Assembly: GCA_045652705.1 (NCBI GenBank)
Contig: JAZRUV010000033.1
Span: forward strand, 1 to 5,423
Length of the DNA stretch: 5,423 bases
Direction: 5' to 3'
Source: UMGS1649 sp045652705
GTDB lineage: Bacteria > Bacillota > Clostridia > TANB77 > CAG-465
The notes under the pieces are model-generated. The model worked only from the letters and a program-made list of their open reading frames with translations. It was not told the origin of the DNA and did not search any database. Positions within the stretch are counted from its first letter, which is position 1. Each line of letters starts with the position of its first letter. Shown piece after piece: positions 4,160 to 5,423 of this stretch. The position numbers and the translations under genes were made by a program.

Positions 4160-5002
4160 ATGGCAAATGACAATTATAATAAACCACTCTTGTTAATAAA
4201 CAAAAAGCCAAATGGAAGTCAAATGGTAATGAATGGCTATTACTTTTATATGATACCAGATGTGGTTATGAAATATGCAAATAGAGCATTAACAGAGAGA
4301 GAAAGAAGACTATATTATGCAATATGCGGACAAGCCGAAAAAGATAAAAATGGCAAACCTTATTGTTGGGCTATTAGTCATTATTGCGATATAGCAAATA
4401 TACAATCAAATCACTATTCAGAAGTTTTATCAGGGCTTGTGAAAAAGGGCTTTATAGTCCACGATAAATTCAAATCAATTGAGGTATTATACCCAATTGG
4501 AGAGAATGAATATATAAACGAGAATGGAGAAATTACAAGTAAACAATTAGAGGGCGCGCTTCCTAATTTGGGAATGAGTAAGTCAATTCCTAATTTGGGA
4601 AAAGTTGATTCCGTTTTTGGTAATCGCGCCCACCAAATCGGGAATGAGTATTCCCAAAGCAGTGCTAATAATAGAGAAATAGATATTGAAAAAGAACTGA
4701 ATAAAGAAACACTACTTGGGCGCGAGAGGCAGTATAGGAGAGAAGTTATAGAAGTTTTGAAAGAGTTGGCGCAAGAGTATGACATCGCGCACCTGTTAGT
4801 TAAGCAGGTAAACGATTTGATGAGATTAGGTTTTACATATGAATTCATATATAGAGCAATTGAGAAGAAAGACAATTCATATTTTGGCAATGGCTTAAAC
4901 CTATTATTCTATAAACCATATCAAGAAGAAGTTTTTGCAATTGTAGAAGATTATAGAAAAGCGGAAGAAAAAAGAATAGCAGAAATGCAAGCAATGATAT
5001 AA
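4160..5002 (+). CDS. Putative replication initiator (winged-helix N-terminal domain)
   Basis: Probably binds and opens the element's origin. The start at 4160 is chosen because AAGGAG lies 9 nt before it; an ATG 24 bp upstream has no ribosome binding site. Residues about 27-112 look like the winged-helix domain of Bacillota phage and plasmid replication proteins: YYFYMIPDVVMKY, ALTERERRLYYAICGQ, AISHYCDIANIQSNHYSEVL, then LVKKGFIVHD and a strand SIEVLYPI as the wing. Residues 115-185 are a variable linker whose DNA carries iteron-like repeats and which includes the duplicated peptide PNLG. Residues 190-280 are a helical C-terminal domain (VIEVLKELAQEYD, LMRLGFTYEFIYRAI, LNLLFYKP, charged tail). 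It lacks the full RepA_N signature and any Walker motif, so it is not a helicase or loader ATPase. Alternatives are a phage replisome organiser (DnaD/O-like) or a wHTH regulator. Confidence 0.7.
   Translation: MANDNYNKPLLLINKKPNGSQMVMNGYYFYMIPDVVMKYANRALTERERRLYYAICGQAEKDKNGKPYCWAISHYCDIANIQSNHYSEVLSGLVKKGFIVHDKFKSIEVLYPIGENEYINENGEITSKQLEGALPNLGMSKSIPNLGKVDSVFGNRAHQIGNEYSQSSANNREIDIEKELNKETLLGRERQYRREVIEVLKELAQEYDIAHLLVKQVNDLMRLGFTYEFIYRAIEKKDNSYFGNGLNLLFYKPYQEEVFAIVEDYRKAEEKRIAEMQAMI
4560..4655. repeat. Iteron-like palindromic repeats inside the replication gene
   Basis: TTCCTAATTTGGGAA occurs twice, identically, at 4560-4574 and 4587-4601 (27-bp period). A degenerate copy lies at 4609-4623 (11 of 15), and a fourth at 4630-4650 matches the extended copy 1 at 15 of 21, ending in the same GGGAATGAGTA. 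The unit is itself nearly palindromic (TTCC...GGAA). The array ends in a tight dyad, GGGAAT-GAGT-ATTCCC (4640-4655). Origins embedded in the initiator gene are known for lambda O and for RepA_N plasmids, so this is a strong origin candidate. Confidence 0.7.
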
Positions 5003-5055
5003 ACAAAAATCTTGTTTCATAAAGTATAGATTTTGACATATAGAAAAAACAAAGA

Positions 5056-5125
5056 AAATATATTGCAAAATGTCTATAAAAATATTTTGCAATATATTTC
5101 AAAAATACATTGACATTTTGCAATA
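5056..5125. other. res-like site upstream of the resolvase
   Basis: ATTTTGCAATA occurs three times: inverted at 5061-5071, direct at 5084-5094 and direct at 5115-5125. The first two lie in perfect 16-bp inverted arms (5056-5071 and 5084-5099). The first and third share a perfect 14-bp inverted match (5061-5074 and 5112-5125). The outer ends of the first pair span 34 bp, within the size range of resolvase subsites. The third copy overlaps the resolvase promoter, as in autoregulated res sites. The arms could also form an A/T-rich mRNA hairpin or terminator for the replication gene. Confidence 0.6.
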
Positions 5126-5138
5126 CATCGTGTATAAT
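5110..5138 (+). promoter_or_regulatory. Consensus sigma-A promoter of the resolvase
   Basis: TTGACA (5110-5115), 17 bp, TATAAT (5133-5138): a perfect match in both hexamers and spacing, the best promoter in the window. The -35 and spacer are covered by the third copy of the resolvase-site motif, so the resolvase probably represses its own transcription. Confidence 0.88.
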
Positions 5139-5169
5139 AATAGTGTCATAAGGAAAGGGGTTATAAATT

Positions 5170-5423
5170 ATGAAACAAGATTTTTTCTATGCGAGAGTAA
5201 GTACAAAAGACCAAAACGAGGCAAGACAAATTGAAAAGGCAAAAGAACTAAATATAAAAGAAACAAACATATATGTAGATAAAGCAAGTGGCAAAGACTT
5301 TAATAGAAAAGAGTATTTGCAATTGAAAAGAACATTAAGAGAAAATGATGTGTTATATATTTCCTCAATTGATAGATTAGGAAGAAACTACGAGGAGATA
5401 AGAAAAGAATGGCAAGAATTAAC
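5170..5423 (+). CDS. Serine recombinase (resolvase/invertase family), 3' end outside window
   Basis: Site-specific recombinase that cuts DNA through a 5'-phosphoserine link. The 84 visible residues are the N-terminal part of the catalytic domain: FYARVSTKDQN with R9 and nucleophile S11, the loop DKASGKDFNRKEY (38-50), and VLYISSIDRLGRN with D68, R69 and R72. All catalytic residues expected in this part are present. The rest of the domain, the long E helix and the C-terminal HTH lie beyond the window, so it cannot be told here whether the gene is intact or a small resolvase versus a large integrase; the motif spacing favours a small resolvase. The ribosome binding site is AAAGGGG, 9 nt before the ATG. 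With the repeats just upstream, multimer resolution of a plasmid is the likeliest role; DNA inversion or transposon resolution are alternatives. Confidence 0.95.
   Translation, partial: MKQDFFYARVSTKDQNEARQIEKAKELNIKETNIYVDKASGKDFNRKEYLQLKRTLRENDVLYISSIDRLGRNYEEIRKEWQEL

Noticed and set aside
4414..4890. Minus-strand 158-codon frame opposite the replication gene
   Set aside because: Serine- and leucine-rich shadow translation with no ribosome binding site; the plus strand has a recognisable winged-helix protein.
5001..5017. AAACAA/TTGTTT hairpin after the replication gene as terminator
   Set aside because: Only 6 bp with one G-C pair and no U-tract follows; the 16-bp dyad at 5056-5099 is the better candidate if a terminator exists.
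4845..5123. Minus-strand phenylalanine-rich frames
   Set aside because: They run through the end of the replication gene and the res-like repeats; composition and lack of a ribosome binding site mark them as non-coding.
1..5423. tRNA, rRNA, CRISPR array or insertion sequence
   Set aside because: No cloverleaf, regular repeat-spacer pattern or transposase was seen; the tandem motifs are too few and too short for a CRISPR array.

Overview
The DNA is AT-rich (by eye about 30% G+C). Genes use A/T-ending codons (AGA, ATA, AAA) and have strong purine-rich ribosome binding sites. This points to a low-GC Bacillota host, most likely a clostridium, but no gene fixes the species. The gene set is a tyrosine recombinase, two small Cro/CI-type regulators, a replication-initiator-like protein with repeats inside its gene, and a serine resolvase with a res-like site. 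It looks like the core of a plasmid, or of a plasmid-like phage or integrative element. No conjugation, partition, capsid or resistance gene is visible.

Layout, left to right. 1-214 is a non-coding control region for the recombinase, with short repeats and two dyads. 215-1522 is a two-gene unit: a complete tyrosine recombinase and an unrecognised 102-residue protein. 1576-2460 encodes a 294-residue protein with a glycine-zipper hairpin and a C-terminal SHOCT domain. A hairpin at 2482-2511 separates it from a convergent minus-strand pair: an XRE repressor (2517-2735) and, upstream of it, a basic 80-residue protein (2830-3072). 3073-3461 is a divergent control region with promoters on both strands, four copies of an 18-bp motif and, on the plus side, a leader with an intrinsic terminator ahead of the first gene. 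3462-3882 holds a Cro-like 66-residue protein overlapping a helical 77-residue protein. 3883-4159 is a non-coding stretch with three successive RNA or DNA hairpins, a 60-bp A/T block and a G-rich tract. 4160-5002 encodes the putative replication initiator, with iteron-like palindromic repeats at 4560-4655 inside it. 5003-5169 carries three copies of an 11-bp motif and a perfect sigma-A promoter, then a serine resolvase that runs off the window end.

Proposed working model (inference): the minus-strand CI-like repressor and the plus-strand Cro-like protein share the operator cluster at 3139-3262. They set the activity of the rightward promoter, whose transcripts must also pass the leader terminator to reach the Cro-like, helical and replication genes. 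The initiator would bind the repeats in its own gene as the origin. The resolvase would act at its upstream site to resolve multimers and repress itself. The most interesting parts are the leader attenuator, the in-gene iterons, the structured segment at 3913-3997, and the word bias of the whole window (no GATC, many GCGC).
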